A model generated the notes under the pieces. The model did no database searches. It was not told the origin of the DNA and saw nothing but the letters and a program-made list of their open reading frames with translations. From the NCBI GenBank assembly GCA_030597965.1, contig JAUVQU010000020.1:1-18805 (forward strand): a stretch of DNA of 18,805 nucleotides, read 5' to 3'. Positions 1 to 7,263 of this stretch are shown one piece after another. The position numbers were made by a program, and so were the translations under genes. The DNA comes from Cellvibrionaceae bacterium. GTDB taxonomy: Bacteria; Pseudomonadota; Gammaproteobacteria; Pseudomonadales; Cellvibrionaceae. Position 1 is the stretch's first letter, and the number at the start of each line of letters is the position of its first letter.

Positions 1-276
1 CGTGCTTTGAATATGCTCAATGTCGATGAGCGCGGTTTTGATCATATGGACCGACGTTTACTCTTGGCGATGATGGAAAAGTACGGAGGCGGTCCCGTCG
101 GTGTTGAAAGCCTTGCCGCTGCCATCAGCGAAGAGCGTGATACCATTGAAGATGTCATCGAACCGTATCTTATTCAGCAGGGCTATGTGGCGCGGACTCA
201 ACGTGGTCGTGTCGTTACTCCTATGGCTTACGAGCATTTTGGCTTAGAGTTACCTAAACACCTCCGTGGTGAATAG
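1..276 (+). CDS. ruvB: RuvB, Holliday junction branch-migration helicase, C-terminal part (5' end outside window)
   Basis: RuvB is the hexameric AAA+ motor that drives branch migration of Holliday junctions with RuvA, ahead of cleavage by RuvC. The window opens in frame inside the gene (R-A-L-N-M-L-N-V-D...) and shows about 91 residues up to the TAG at 274-276. This is the C-terminal winged-helix DNA-binding domain, recognisable from MDRRLLLAMMEKYGGGPVG, the AAAISEERDTIEDVIEPYL stretch and the LIQQGYVARTQRGR ending typical of RuvB. The Walker motifs lie upstream, outside the window. The next gene, ybgC, starts six bases after the stop, so the two are probably co-transcribed; ruv genes next to ybgC-tol is the usual order in Pseudomonas-like genomes. 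No defects are seen in the visible part. Confidence 0.96.
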   Translation, partial: RALNMLNVDERGFDHMDRRLLLAMMEKYGGGPVGVESLAAAISEERDTIEDVIEPYLIQQGYVARTQRGRVVTPMAYEHFGLELPKHLRGE

Positions 277-282
277 GGGGCG

Positions 283-735
283 GTGAATAAACCGCTACAC
301 TTTTTAGTCGATCAACAGAAGCCTGCCGCAATGTCACAGTTTAAAACTCCTATCCGTGTTTACATCGAAGATACCGATGCCGGCGGCATTGTCTATTACG
401 TCAATTATTTGAAGTTTATGGAGCGTGCGCGTACCGAGTTTATGCGCGGTTTAGGGTATGATAAGCCCGCTGTGCTGGTCGAAGGTAAGTTGCTGGTCGT
501 GCACTCGACGAATATTCAATATCGCAGCCCTGCGCGACTGGACGATCTATTAACAGCGACAGCAGCTATTCGTCGGTTGGCGCGTAGTTATGTTGTGTTT
601 CATCAGCAAATTTTTCGTGGCGATGAACTCTTATGTGAAGCTGAGATCAAAGTGGCTTGCGTCATACAGTCCACCATGCGCCCGGCGCCAATGCCCGTGC
701 AAATGCGTGAAGATTTAGAGCGAACTATTAAGTAG
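283..735 (+). CDS. ybgC: YbgC, Tol-Pal-associated acyl-CoA thioesterase
   Basis: This is a hot-dog-fold thioesterase of the YbgC/FadM family that hydrolyses acyl-CoA thioesters in the cytoplasm and is almost always the first gene of the tol-pal cluster. The family signature is clear at residues 26-50: VYIEDTDAGGIVYYVNYLKF followed by MERARTE, with the aspartate of EDTDAGG as the expected catalytic residue. The length of 150 aa is slightly above the usual 130-140. The GTG at 283 is preceded closely by a purine-rich AGGGGG (275-280), a good ribosome-binding site. The ATG at 331 (MSQFKTPIRV) would give a protein more like the E. coli one but has no clear Shine-Dalgarno, so 283 is preferred. It lies 6 bp after ruvB and 60 bp before tolQ. 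Confidence 0.95.
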   Translation: MNKPLHFLVDQQKPAAMSQFKTPIRVYIEDTDAGGIVYYVNYLKFMERARTEFMRGLGYDKPAVLVEGKLLVVHSTNIQYRSPARLDDLLTATAAIRRLARSYVVFHQQIFRGDELLCEAEIKVACVIQSTMRPAPMPVQMREDLERTIK

Positions 736-746
736 CTTTTGTCATC

Positions 747-775
747 TTGTTGACGCACTGACAGTCAATTAAAAT
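747..775 (+). promoter_or_regulatory. Candidate sigma70 promoter for tolQ
   Basis: The ybgC-tolQ gap holds TTGTTG (747-752), a 17-bp spacer and TAAAAT (770-775), 20 bp before the tolQ start. A better -35-like TTGACG overlaps at 750-755 but leaves only 14 bp. A short inverted repeat (TTGAC at 750-754, GTCAA at 764-768) lies inside the spacer. Pattern match only. Confidence 0.35.
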
Positions 776-795
776 TTTAATGCAAATAATGAAGG

Positions 796-1494
796 ATGAT
801 CGAGATTATGCCTGAGGCGGAACCCCTATCTATTTACAGTCTAATCATGGACGCCAGTGCTCTGGTACAGGCGGTTATGTTCTTGTTGTTTCTGGCGTCA
901 ATTGTCTCCTGGGTCATGATTTTTCAGCGTGGTAAATATCAGCACCGAGCTAAGAAGGCTTCTACTGCTTTCCAGGAGACCTTTTGGTCTGGCGTCGACC
1001 TCAGCCAGTTATATAAAGAGGCTAATACCCGCAGTGGTTCACTGGATGGCGTTGAGAGTATTTTTTACGCAGGGTTTAAAGAGTTTTCGCGTTTGTGTCA
1101 GCAAATAGATGCAGACCCTGATGCGGTAATGGAGGGCGCGCAGCGAGCAATGCGCGTAGCGCTTGCTCGCGAAGAAGAAAAACTGGATCTGAATTTACCT
1201 TTTTTAGCGAGTGTGGCATCTGTTAGCCCTTATGTAGGTCTGTTCGGTACTGTGTGGGGAATTATGAATTCCTTCCGTGGCTTGGCGAATGTTCATCAGG
1301 CGACCTTGGCGACGGTGGCTCCCGGTATCTCAGAAGCCTTGGTGGCAACGGCAATGGGGCTCTTTGCGGCTATCCCGGCAGTGCTGGCTTACAACCGTTT
1401 CTCTGCAACGGCGGAAACCCTGGCAAATAATTATGAAACCTTTGCCGAAGAGTTTTCTGCGATTTTGCACCGACAAGTACACAGCACAAAATAA
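796..1494 (+). CDS. tolQ: TolQ, inner-membrane proton-channel subunit of the Tol-Pal system
   Basis: TolQ belongs to the ExbB/MotA family and forms, with TolR, the proton-driven motor in the inner membrane that energises TolA. The 232-aa product matches the family length. It has an N-terminal membrane segment at about residues 20-46, a cytoplasmic part with the family stretch FWSGVDLSQLYKEA and FYAGFKEFSRLC, then two membrane segments including PYVGLFGTVWGIMNSF and ATAMGLFAAIPAVLAYN that line the channel in homologues. Start choice is uncertain. The purine run GAAGGA (791-796) abuts the ATG at 796 and cannot serve it, whereas it sits 11 bp before an in-frame ATG at 808 (MPEAEPLSIYS). The true protein may therefore be four residues shorter. 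tolR follows 22 bp downstream. Confidence 0.96.
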   Translation: MIEIMPEAEPLSIYSLIMDASALVQAVMFLLFLASIVSWVMIFQRGKYQHRAKKASTAFQETFWSGVDLSQLYKEANTRSGSLDGVESIFYAGFKEFSRLCQQIDADPDAVMEGAQRAMRVALAREEEKLDLNLPFLASVASVSPYVGLFGTVWGIMNSFRGLANVHQATLATVAPGISEALVATAMGLFAAIPAVLAYNRFSATAETLANNYETFAEEFSAILHRQVHSTK

Positions 1495-1516
1495 GCGAAA
1501 GTCTGGAGCATAAAAA

Positions 1517-1948
1517 ATGAGAGGAAACTTTCGCCGCAAAGTGACTAAGAAACCAATGGCAGAAATCAATGTGGTTCCCTACATTGATGTGATGTTGGTG
1601 TTGCTGGTTGTGTTTATGGTTACCGCGCCATTACTGATGCAGGGTGTCAAAGTGGATTTGCCCCAGGCTCCTTCTGGGCCAATTGATAATAAAGATGATG
1701 AACCCTTGATTGTTTCCGTTAAAAAAGATGGAAGCTATTACATCAATCTAGGGCGAGATCAAAAACAACCTAAACCTTTGTCTGAGATTACCGGTATCGT
1801 GTCCAAAGTACTGCGCAATAAGCCCAGTACATTTGTTGTTGTTTGGGGCGATGCTCAGGTGCCGTACGGCAAAGTGGTTACCCTTATGACTGAGTTACAA
1901 AAAGCGGGTGCGCCCTCGGTGGGTATGGCCACTGAACCACCACGTTAA
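1517..1948 (+). CDS. tolR: TolR, inner-membrane motor subunit of the Tol-Pal system
   Basis: TolR is the ExbD-family partner of TolQ. Its single transmembrane helix carries the proton-responsive aspartate and its periplasmic domain is thought to contact peptidoglycan. The 143-aa sequence shows a short basic cytoplasmic start (MRGNFRRKVTKKP), then AEINVVPYIDVMLVLLVVF with Asp24 in the position of the essential aspartate in E. coli TolR, and a periplasmic domain ending KAGAPSVGMATEPPR. A GGAG Shine-Dalgarno at 1505-1508 sits 8 bp before the ATG. tolA begins 4 bp after the stop, which suggests coupled translation. Nothing is unusual in the sequence. Confidence 0.97.
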   Translation: MRGNFRRKVTKKPMAEINVVPYIDVMLVLLVVFMVTAPLLMQGVKVDLPQAPSGPIDNKDDEPLIVSVKKDGSYYINLGRDQKQPKPLSEITGIVSKVLRNKPSTFVVVWGDAQVPYGKVVTLMTELQKAGAPSVGMATEPPR

Positions 1949-1952
1949 TGTT

Positions 1953-2777
1953 ATGAACTACGTAACAACGACTAAGCAATATGCGATTTCTTTCCTTCAT
2001 AGCGACAGCTTTATGCCCGTTATGGCGAGCGTACTTTTACATGCTTTTATTTTAATTATTGTCGGTTGGGGTTGGGAGTCCTCATTGGTAACACCGCGCA
2101 AGGTAATGCCGAATTATGTCGAGGCCAAACTGGTAGCGCTTAAACCAACGGCACCAAAAAAGGCGGCGCCGAAAAAAATTAAAAAGTCTGTGAAGAAGGT
2201 GGATTTGGCGGCTCAGCGTCATGAGCAAGAGCGTCTTAAGCAATTGCAGGTAAAAAAGCAGCGGCAGATAGCTCAAAAGAAAAAAGCAACCGAAGCGCTA
2301 AAGGTTAAACAGTTAGCCGATAAAAAAGCCAAGGCGCTGGCAGTAGAAAAAGCGCATCAATTACAGGAAGAGCAAAATCGGCTTGCAGAGCAGCAAATAT
2401 TGGTTGAGCAGCAACAGCAACAGGCTTTTGCTGATGCCTTGGCGGAAGAAGAACTGTTGCTGCAGGCTGAGCTGGATGCTGTCGCTGCGCAGAGTTTTTC
2501 AGGCAATATACGTAATAAAGTTCAGAGTAAGTGGAGTCGCCCTCCGTCTGCTCGTAATGGGATGAAGTGTTTATTGAAAATTCAATTGATACCTACCGGT
2601 GAAATCATTGATGTCAGTGTGATTAAGGGCAGTGGTAATTCAGCCTTTGATCGATCGGCCGAACAGGCGGTGAAAAAAGCTGAGCGCTTCGATCTTTCTG
2701 GGATGGAAAGCCGTATCTTTGAAAAGTACTTTCGTCAGTTTAATTTGGAATTCAATCCGCAGGATTTGCGTCAGTAG
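1953..2777 (+). CDS. tolA: TolA, periplasm-spanning energy transducer
   Basis: TolA links the TolQR motor to TolB/Pal across the periplasm. The 274-aa product has a short N-terminus, one membrane helix at about residues 22-38 with the Ser-x-x-x-His pair (S26, H30) that mediates TolQ contact in homologues, a long Lys/Ala/Gln-rich helical domain (about 60-170), and a C-terminal globular domain III starting near SFSGNIRNKVQSKWSRPP with the family pattern LIPTGEIIDVSVIKGSGN. It is much shorter than E. coli TolA (about 420 aa); the difference is in the helical linker. The open frame reaches back to 1908, but that start lies inside tolR and gives an atypical basic/Trp N-terminus, so the ATG at 1953 is chosen. 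No strong Shine-Dalgarno precedes it, consistent with coupling to tolR. Confidence 0.94.
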   Translation: MNYVTTTKQYAISFLHSDSFMPVMASVLLHAFILIIVGWGWESSLVTPRKVMPNYVEAKLVALKPTAPKKAAPKKIKKSVKKVDLAAQRHEQERLKQLQVKKQRQIAQKKKATEALKVKQLADKKAKALAVEKAHQLQEEQNRLAEQQILVEQQQQQAFADALAEEELLLQAELDAVAAQSFSGNIRNKVQSKWSRPPSARNGMKCLLKIQLIPTGEIIDVSVIKGSGNSAFDRSAEQAVKKAERFDLSGMESRIFEKYFRQFNLEFNPQDLRQ

Positions 2778-2814
2778 ATAAGTAAAATATCCGCTGAAGA
2801 AGTAGGAGAGTGTT

Positions 2815-4083
2815 GTGCGTTTAGTGTGTTTATTCTTTTTGGTGTTGCTGGCCAATGGTGCCCGCGCTGATTTAACCATCGAAATTACACAGGGTGTCGA
2901 TAACCCGACAGTTATTGCTGTGGTGCCCTTTGGCTGGGGTGGCGGTGCGCTAGCGGAAAATGTGTCGAATATTATTGCGCAAGATTTACAGCGCAGCGGC
3001 CAGTTTCGACCGATAGATCAAAACGATATGTTGGCCTTTCCTCACCGTCAGGCAGAAGTCTTTTATCGTGATTGGCGAGCACTCGGTACGGAGTATTTAT
3101 TATTGGGCGATATGGAAATGCGCAATGGCCGTTATCAGCTCACCTTCGAGGTTTATGATGTGCTCGCACAGAAGAAAGTGCTGCGTCAGAGTGTGGACGC
3201 GGGTAAAGGGCAGCTTCGTGATCTGGCCCATTATGCCAGTGATAAAGTCTATGAGCTCATTACCGGTATTCGAGGAGCCTTTTCTACGAAGATGGTTTAC
3301 GTTGAGGCGCTGGGTGGCAATAAGCTTTATCGATTGATGTTGTCGGATGTTGATGGTGCGCGACCTAGGCTGTTACTGGAATCAAGACAGCCGTTGATGT
3401 CCCCAAGCTGGTCCCCGGATGGTCGCGAGATTGTTTATGTCTCATTTGAAACAGGCAGGCCTGCTATTTTTCGTCAGGAAGTGGCAACGGCTAAGCGTGT
3501 GCAGCTAACAAACTTTAAGGGGTTAAATAGTGCCCCCGTGTGGTCACCGGATGGGAAAAAACTCGCATTGGTGCTTTCTAAAGATGGTAATCCAGAAGTT
3601 TATACATTGGATTTGGCTACAGGTTCTTTCACAAGAGTCACTCGGCATTATGCGATTGATACCGAACCAAACTGGACAGCTGATGGAAAAGGTATAGTTT
3701 TTACCTCAGATAGAGGCGGAAGGCCGCAAATATATAAAGTAACACTTGCCAGTGGTCATACCGAACGCTTAACCTTTGAGGGTGATTATAACGCTCGTCC
3801 GCGTGTTTCTCCCGACGGCAAAACCTTAGTGATAGTGCACCGCTCTAACGGGGTGTTCCATATTGCTACGCAGGATTTGGCGACGGGCGACATGCGTGTG
3901 TTAACAGAAACAAACCTTGATGAGTCGCCCAGCATTGCGCCCAATGGCGCTATGCTAATGTACGCAACAAAACATCAGGGCAAAGGTATACTGGCAGCCG
4001 TTTCATTAGACGCTGGAGTGAAATTTCGCTTGCCGTCAAAAGCGGGTGATGTAAGGGAGCCCAGTTGGTCTCCCTATTTTTAA
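2815..4083 (+). CDS. tolB: TolB, periplasmic beta-propeller of the Tol-Pal system
   Basis: TolB is a periplasmic protein that binds Pal and is released from it by TolA. The 422-aa product begins with a cleavable signal peptide (MRLVCLFFLVLLANGARA, cleavage before DLTIE), followed by the N-terminal alpha/beta domain to about residue 150, with ITQGVDNPTVIAVVPF typical of the family. A six-bladed propeller follows, visible as repeated W-S-P-D-G / S-P-D-G-K units (SWSPDGREIVYVS, WSPDGKKLALVLS, SPDGKTLVIVH). It ends in SWSPYF, the usual TolB terminus. It starts with GTG at 2815, supported by AGGAG at 2804-2808, 6 bp upstream. tolA ends 37 bp before it and pal begins 56 bp after it. Confidence 0.97.
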   Translation: MRLVCLFFLVLLANGARADLTIEITQGVDNPTVIAVVPFGWGGGALAENVSNIIAQDLQRSGQFRPIDQNDMLAFPHRQAEVFYRDWRALGTEYLLLGDMEMRNGRYQLTFEVYDVLAQKKVLRQSVDAGKGQLRDLAHYASDKVYELITGIRGAFSTKMVYVEALGGNKLYRLMLSDVDGARPRLLLESRQPLMSPSWSPDGREIVYVSFETGRPAIFRQEVATAKRVQLTNFKGLNSAPVWSPDGKKLALVLSKDGNPEVYTLDLATGSFTRVTRHYAIDTEPNWTADGKGIVFTSDRGGRPQIYKVTLASGHTERLTFEGDYNARPRVSPDGKTLVIVHRSNGVFHIATQDLATGDMRVLTETNLDESPSIAPNGAMLMYATKHQGKGILAAVSLDAGVKFRLPSKAGDVREPSWSPYF

Positions 4084-4139
4084 CGAATTAAGTCGACACT
4101 TATTACGAATAACTAAAAAAATGCAATTAGGAGTTTATT

Positions 4140-4655
4140 ATGTTGAGCAAAGCATTCAAAAATGGTTTGGGCCTGGCTTTGGCTATGGTGGTATTAGCGG
4201 GTTGTTCAAGCACAGATACTGCAACTGATAGCAGCGCTGCTTCAGGAATTAACGGTGGTGCGAGCGGTGGTTCTTCAGTGACTACTGGATCAGCTCAGGG
4301 ATCTGATCTTAATGCATCAGGTGACACCGCAATGCAATCGGATACCGTGTTCTACTTTGAATTTGATAGCGCTGTGATTGACTCTGAATCCCGTGCAGCT
4401 CTAATTACTCACGCTGAAAAAATTAAAGCATCAGGTGCAGAGGTTCGTTTAGAGGGTCATGCCGATGAGCGTGGTACTCGCGAGTACAACATTGCCTTGG
4501 GTGAGCGTCGTGCTAATGCTGTGAGTGATTTTCTTGCTCTGCAAGGTGTGAGCCGCTCTCAGATTGAGGCGATCAGCTATGGTGAAGAATACCCAGCCAT
4601 GACCGGTAGCAGCCAAGCTTCTTACGCTAAAAACCGTCGTGTTGAGCTAAAGTAA
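4140..4655 (+). CDS. pal: Pal, peptidoglycan-associated outer-membrane lipoprotein
   Basis: Pal anchors the outer membrane to peptidoglycan and is concentrated at the division site by TolQRAB. The 171-aa precursor has a lipoprotein signal with lipobox LAGC (Cys22 would be lipidated), a flexible Ser/Gly/Thr-rich linker at about residues 23-65, and a C-terminal OmpA-like domain. The domain holds the FEFDSAVID entry, the peptidoglycan-binding GHADERGTREYN and the final NRRVELK, with the Asp and Arg that contact diaminopimelate in homologues. AGGAG at 4129-4133 lies 6 bp before the ATG. cpoB follows 9 bp after the stop. Known as oprL in pseudomonads. Confidence 0.97.
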   Translation: MLSKAFKNGLGLALAMVVLAGCSSTDTATDSSAASGINGGASGGSSVTTGSAQGSDLNASGDTAMQSDTVFYFEFDSAVIDSESRAALITHAEKIKASGAEVRLEGHADERGTREYNIALGERRANAVSDFLALQGVSRSQIEAISYGEEYPAMTGSSQASYAKNRRVELK

Positions 4656-4664
4656 CCGTAAAAA

Positions 4665-5486
4665 ATGCTAAATTGTAAGCTTTTAACCGCAGTACTTGGT
4701 GCTGCGGTCTTTATTTCTGCTGTGTCGGTTCAGGCAGAAGTTCTGATCGTTGACTCGCGCAACCGCCTTATTAAATCCACACCTCAACAACAGACGGTTC
4801 AGGGCTCAACCAGTGAGCTGTTCTATCAGTTGCAGATTATGCAAAGAGAGGTGCAAACACTCCGTGGATTGGTGGAGGAGCAGGGTTATCAAATAAAGCG
4901 GCTTAAAAAACAGCGTCTTGATGATTATATAAATCTTGATCGCCGTATTTCAGCGTCAGCGCCAGTGGTAACCACACCTGCCGATACTTCTATAGCTACT
5001 CCGTTATTACCTGAAGCCTCTACACCTAGTGTTACTGCAGCGGCTTCTCCGTCGGTCAATGTTCCTCGGGCGAATTCGACGGCGCCAGTAGTCGCACCTG
5101 CTACAGCGACCAGCGAGTCAGAAGTGAAGCGCTATCGGGCATCGATTGATCTGGTTTTGAACAAAAAAGATTATCCCGGTGCGATTCAGGGTTTTAATGA
5201 ATACCTGCGCGATTACCCCAATGGCCGTTATGCGGCTAACAGTGAGTATTGGCTGGGTGAGATTTACCTGATGCAAGGTGATCTTGAGCCGGCACGACAG
5301 CGCTTTGCCCGCATGATCGAAAACTACCCTGATAGTAGCAAGGCGCCGGATGCCATATATAAATTAGGCATTTTACATCACCGTATGGGTGACATAGAAA
5401 AATCCAGAAGCTTCATGGATCAAGCCGTGGCAGCGGGTGGTAATGCCGCGCGCTTGGCCAATGATTTTATAGCCAAGAACTGGTAG
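4665..5486 (+). CDS. cpoB: CpoB (YbgF), periplasmic coordinator of outer-membrane constriction and PBP1B
   Basis: CpoB interacts with TolA and PBP1B in E. coli and couples peptidoglycan synthesis to outer-membrane constriction. The 273-aa product has a signal peptide (cleavage expected after VSVQA, before EVLIVDS), a coiled-coil trimerisation segment (about residues 50-95, QLQIMQREVQTLRGLVEEQG), a long Thr/Ala/Ser/Pro-rich linker (about 97-155), and a C-terminal TPR domain with YRASIDLVLNKKDYPGAIQG, YWLGEIYLMQGDLEPARQRF and YKLGILHHRMGDIEKSRSF as successive repeats. It closes the tol-pal cluster and is followed 34 bp later by a terminator. The Shine-Dalgarno is weak, consistent with read-through from pal. 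Confidence 0.95.
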   Translation: MLNCKLLTAVLGAAVFISAVSVQAEVLIVDSRNRLIKSTPQQQTVQGSTSELFYQLQIMQREVQTLRGLVEEQGYQIKRLKKQRLDDYINLDRRISASAPVVTTPADTSIATPLLPEASTPSVTAAASPSVNVPRANSTAPVVAPATATSESEVKRYRASIDLVLNKKDYPGAIQGFNEYLRDYPNGRYAANSEYWLGEIYLMQGDLEPARQRFARMIENYPDSSKAPDAIYKLGILHHRMGDIEKSRSFMDQAVAAGGNAARLANDFIAKNW

Positions 5487-5520
5487 TAACGCCAAAATAT
5501 TTGAATTTGAGCTGGAATCG

Positions 5521-5545
5521 AAAAGCCCCGTAATGGGGCTTTTTT
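5521..5545 (+). terminator. Rho-independent terminator after cpoB
   Basis: AAAAGCCCC (5521-5529) pairs with GGGGCTTTT (5535-5543) around a GTAAT loop, followed by T residues. It ends the tol-pal transcript. Its T-tract overlaps the -35 of the next promoter. Confidence 0.9.
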
Positions 5546-5572
5546 GTGTCTGACATACGGCTCAGGTAGAAT
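5544..5572 (+). promoter_or_regulatory. Candidate sigma70 promoter for queE-queC
   Basis: TTGTGT (5544-5549), a 17-bp spacer and TAGAAT (5567-5572), followed by a C/G-rich start region, sit about 50 bp before queE. The same TAGAAT followed by a CCGCGC-like context is found before nadA. A separate promoter makes sense here because a terminator directly precedes it. Confidence 0.6.
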
Positions 5573-5622
5573 CCGCGCTTTCAGCGACTCTTGTTTGAGT
5601 TTTCTTAGCGGGTGATTGACCT

Positions 5623-6273
5623 ATGGCCGAAGCGTCATTACGTATTACAGAGATTTTTTACTCCCTTCAGGGTGAGGCTAAAACCATTGGTTTGCCAACG
5701 GTCTTTGTGCGCCTGACGGGTTGTCCCTTGCGCTGCCAATATTGCGATTCTGAATACGCCTTTTTTGGTGGTGAACGTAAAAGCCTGGATGAGATTCTTG
5801 CTGAAGTGGCCAGTTATAAGCCTCGCTATGTTTGTGTCACCGGTGGAGAGCCACTGGCTCAGCCTAACTGTTTGCCACTGTTGAGCGCTCTCTGTGATGA
5901 AGGCTACGAAGTATCGCTGGAAACCAGTGGTGCGCTACCTATTGATCAGGTGGATGCCAGGGTGAGCCGGGTTGTGGATTTAAAGACGCCTGATTCTGGT
6001 GAGTCGTCACGTAATCTTTATGAGAATATCCCACGCCTAAATCAGCTGGATCAAGTGAAATTTGTGCTTTGTAGCCGGGCAGACTATGACTGGGCACGTC
6101 TTAAAGTTGATGAGCTGAAACTGGCTGAGCGAGCGGGTGAGGTGTTGTTCTCCCCAAGTTTTGGACAATTAGATGCCAAGGAACTGGCTGATTGGGTGGT
6201 GCAGGATAACCTGCCGGTGCGTTTTCAATTACAGTTACATAAATTACTTTGGAGTGATGCACCGGGCCATTAA
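5623..6273 (+). CDS. queE: QueE, 7-carboxy-7-deazaguanine synthase (radical SAM)
   Basis: QueE converts 6-carboxy-5,6,7,8-tetrahydropterin to 7-carboxy-7-deazaguanine, the ring-contraction step in making the queuosine precursor preQ0. The 216-aa protein has the QueE start ITEIFYSLQGEAKTIGLPT and a radical-SAM cluster site CPLRCQYC (Cys34, Cys38, Cys41). This is the CX3CX2C spacing expected for QueE homologues of this type, followed by DSEYAFFGG and the SAM-binding VTGGEPLAQP. The C-terminal FQLQLHKLLW is also family-typical. It lies 28 bp before queC, which uses its product, so the two form an operon. The ATG at 5623 gives the standard N-terminus although no strong Shine-Dalgarno is visible. 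Confidence 0.96.
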   Translation: MAEASLRITEIFYSLQGEAKTIGLPTVFVRLTGCPLRCQYCDSEYAFFGGERKSLDEILAEVASYKPRYVCVTGGEPLAQPNCLPLLSALCDEGYEVSLETSGALPIDQVDARVSRVVDLKTPDSGESSRNLYENIPRLNQLDQVKFVLCSRADYDWARLKVDELKLAERAGEVLFSPSFGQLDAKELADWVVQDNLPVRFQLQLHKLLWSDAPGH

Positions 6274-6301
6274 TAGCCGCGGTGGTAGAAGGTTTAGATA
6301 A

Positions 6302-6979
6302 ATGAGTAAAGCAAAAGCAGTGATATTGGTGTCCGGAGGGTTGGATTCAACAACCGTTCTCGCCATGGCTAAAAATCAGGGTTACGACTGTTATACGCTG
6401 AGTTTTGACTATGGTCAGCGTCATTGTTCAGAGCTGTTAGCCGCTGAGCGTACTTCGAAAGCCATGAACGCAGTTGAGCACAAGGTGGTGAAGCTGGACT
6501 TGGGGACTATTGGGGGCTCGGCGTTAACAGATACTTCGATTGATGTGCCAGAACAGCTGTCAGAAGGCATTCCTGTCACCTATGTGCCCGCGCGTAATAC
6601 CGTGTTCATGGCCATTGCATTGGGCTGGGCAGAAGTGCTTGGTGCACAGGATATATTTATCGGTGTGAACGCGGTTGACTATTCAGGCTATCCCGACTGT
6701 CGTCCAGAATTTGTGCAAGCATTTGAAGATATGGCCAACTTGGCCACCAAAGCTGGAGTGGAAGGCAACAAACTGCGCATACAAGCGCCGCTAATGAAGA
6801 TGAGTAAGTCCGACATCGTACAAGAAGGGACGAAACTTGGTGTTGATTACAGTCTGACAGTTTCTTGCTACCAAGCGGATGAGGAAGGTCGTGCCTGTGG
6901 TCGCTGTGACAGCTGCCGTCTTCGTAAAATCGGGTTTGAAAACGCTGGTATGTCAGATCCAACCCGGTATGTCGATTAA
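6302..6979 (+). CDS. queC: QueC, 7-cyano-7-deazaguanine (preQ0) synthase
   Basis: QueC is an ATP-dependent, zinc-binding enzyme that turns 7-carboxy-7-deazaguanine plus ammonia into preQ0, the base later processed to queuosine in tRNA. The 225-aa product has the PP-loop ATP-pyrophosphatase motif SGGLDS at residues 11-16, a central VPARNTVFMAIALGWAE block, GVNAVDYSGYPDCRPEF, and a C-terminal zinc site with Cys189, Cys199, Cys202 and Cys205 (CGRCDSC). AGAAGG at 6287-6292 lies 9 bp before the ATG. A weak AGGC/GCCT hairpin with a T-rich tail just after the stop (about 6985-7005) may end the transcript. Confidence 0.97.
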   Translation: MSKAKAVILVSGGLDSTTVLAMAKNQGYDCYTLSFDYGQRHCSELLAAERTSKAMNAVEHKVVKLDLGTIGGSALTDTSIDVPEQLSEGIPVTYVPARNTVFMAIALGWAEVLGAQDIFIGVNAVDYSGYPDCRPEFVQAFEDMANLATKAGVEGNKLRIQAPLMKMSKSDIVQEGTKLGVDYSLTVSCYQADEEGRACGRCDSCRLRKIGFENAGMSDPTRYVD

Positions 6980-7080
6980 ATAATAGGCGTTTATGGGCCT
7001 TTGTTTTACTCGGGGCTGAAGCGTCAATCGGTCTTAGTCTATTTGTGTTACAAGATAAGTGAAAATTACTGATTCAAGAC

Positions 7081-7108
7081 TTGTCTTTTCGTTATAAATC
7101 ATTAATAT
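7081..7108 (+). promoter_or_regulatory. Candidate promoter for tRNA-Lys
   Basis: TTGTCT (7081-7086), a 16-bp spacer and TAATAT (7103-7108) lie 14 bp before the mature tRNA. The segment between is C-rich (GCACCTCCTC). Confidence 0.45.
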
Positions 7109-7122
7109 ACGCACCTCCTCTG

Positions 7123-7198
7123 GGGCCGTTAGCTCAGTTGGTAGAGCAGTTGGCTTTTAACCAATTGGTCGCTGGTTCGAATCCAGCACGGCCCACCA
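7123..7198 (+). tRNA. tRNA-Lys (anticodon UUU)
   Basis: This 76-nt gene folds as a full cloverleaf: acceptor GGGCCGT (7123-7129) pairs with ACGGCCC and the gene encodes its own ACCA end. The D-arm is AGCTCAGTTGGTAGAGC. The anticodon stem GTTGG/CCAAT carries loop CTTTTAA with TTT at 7156-7158, and the T-arm is GCTGG-TTCGAAT-CCAGC. It is very close to E. coli tRNA-Lys. Lys tRNA between the tol-pal/que genes and nadA is a conserved gammaproteobacterial arrangement. Confidence 0.98.
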
Positions 7199-7201
7199 TA
7201 T

Positions 7202-7247
7202 TTAAACAAAAAAGGCTCACCCTTACGGGTGGGCCTTTTTTGTTTAA
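7202..7247 (+). terminator. Long symmetrical terminator after tRNA-Lys
   Basis: Arms 7202-7222 and 7227-7247 pair over about 21 bp (one T-G wobble) around loop TTAC. The core is AAAAAAGGC/GCCTTTTTT with CACCC/GGGTG at the top. The A-tract and T-tract on either side make it look bidirectional. It begins four bases after the tRNA CCA. Confidence 0.93.
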
Positions 7248-7263
7248 CAGTGCGCCGCACTGT
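7247..7263. repeat. Hyphenated palindrome, 8-bp arms with a 1-bp centre
   Basis: ACAGTGCG (7247-7254) and CGCACTGT (7256-7263) flank a single C. The one-base centre cannot form an RNA hairpin loop, so it looks like a dimeric-protein operator rather than a terminator. It abuts the tRNA terminator. Confidence 0.6.

Noticed and set aside
1908..1952. N-terminal extension of TolA inside tolR
   Set aside because: It would place basic and Trp-rich residues before the membrane anchor and overlap tolR by 41 bp; the ATG at 1953 directly after tolR fits the family.
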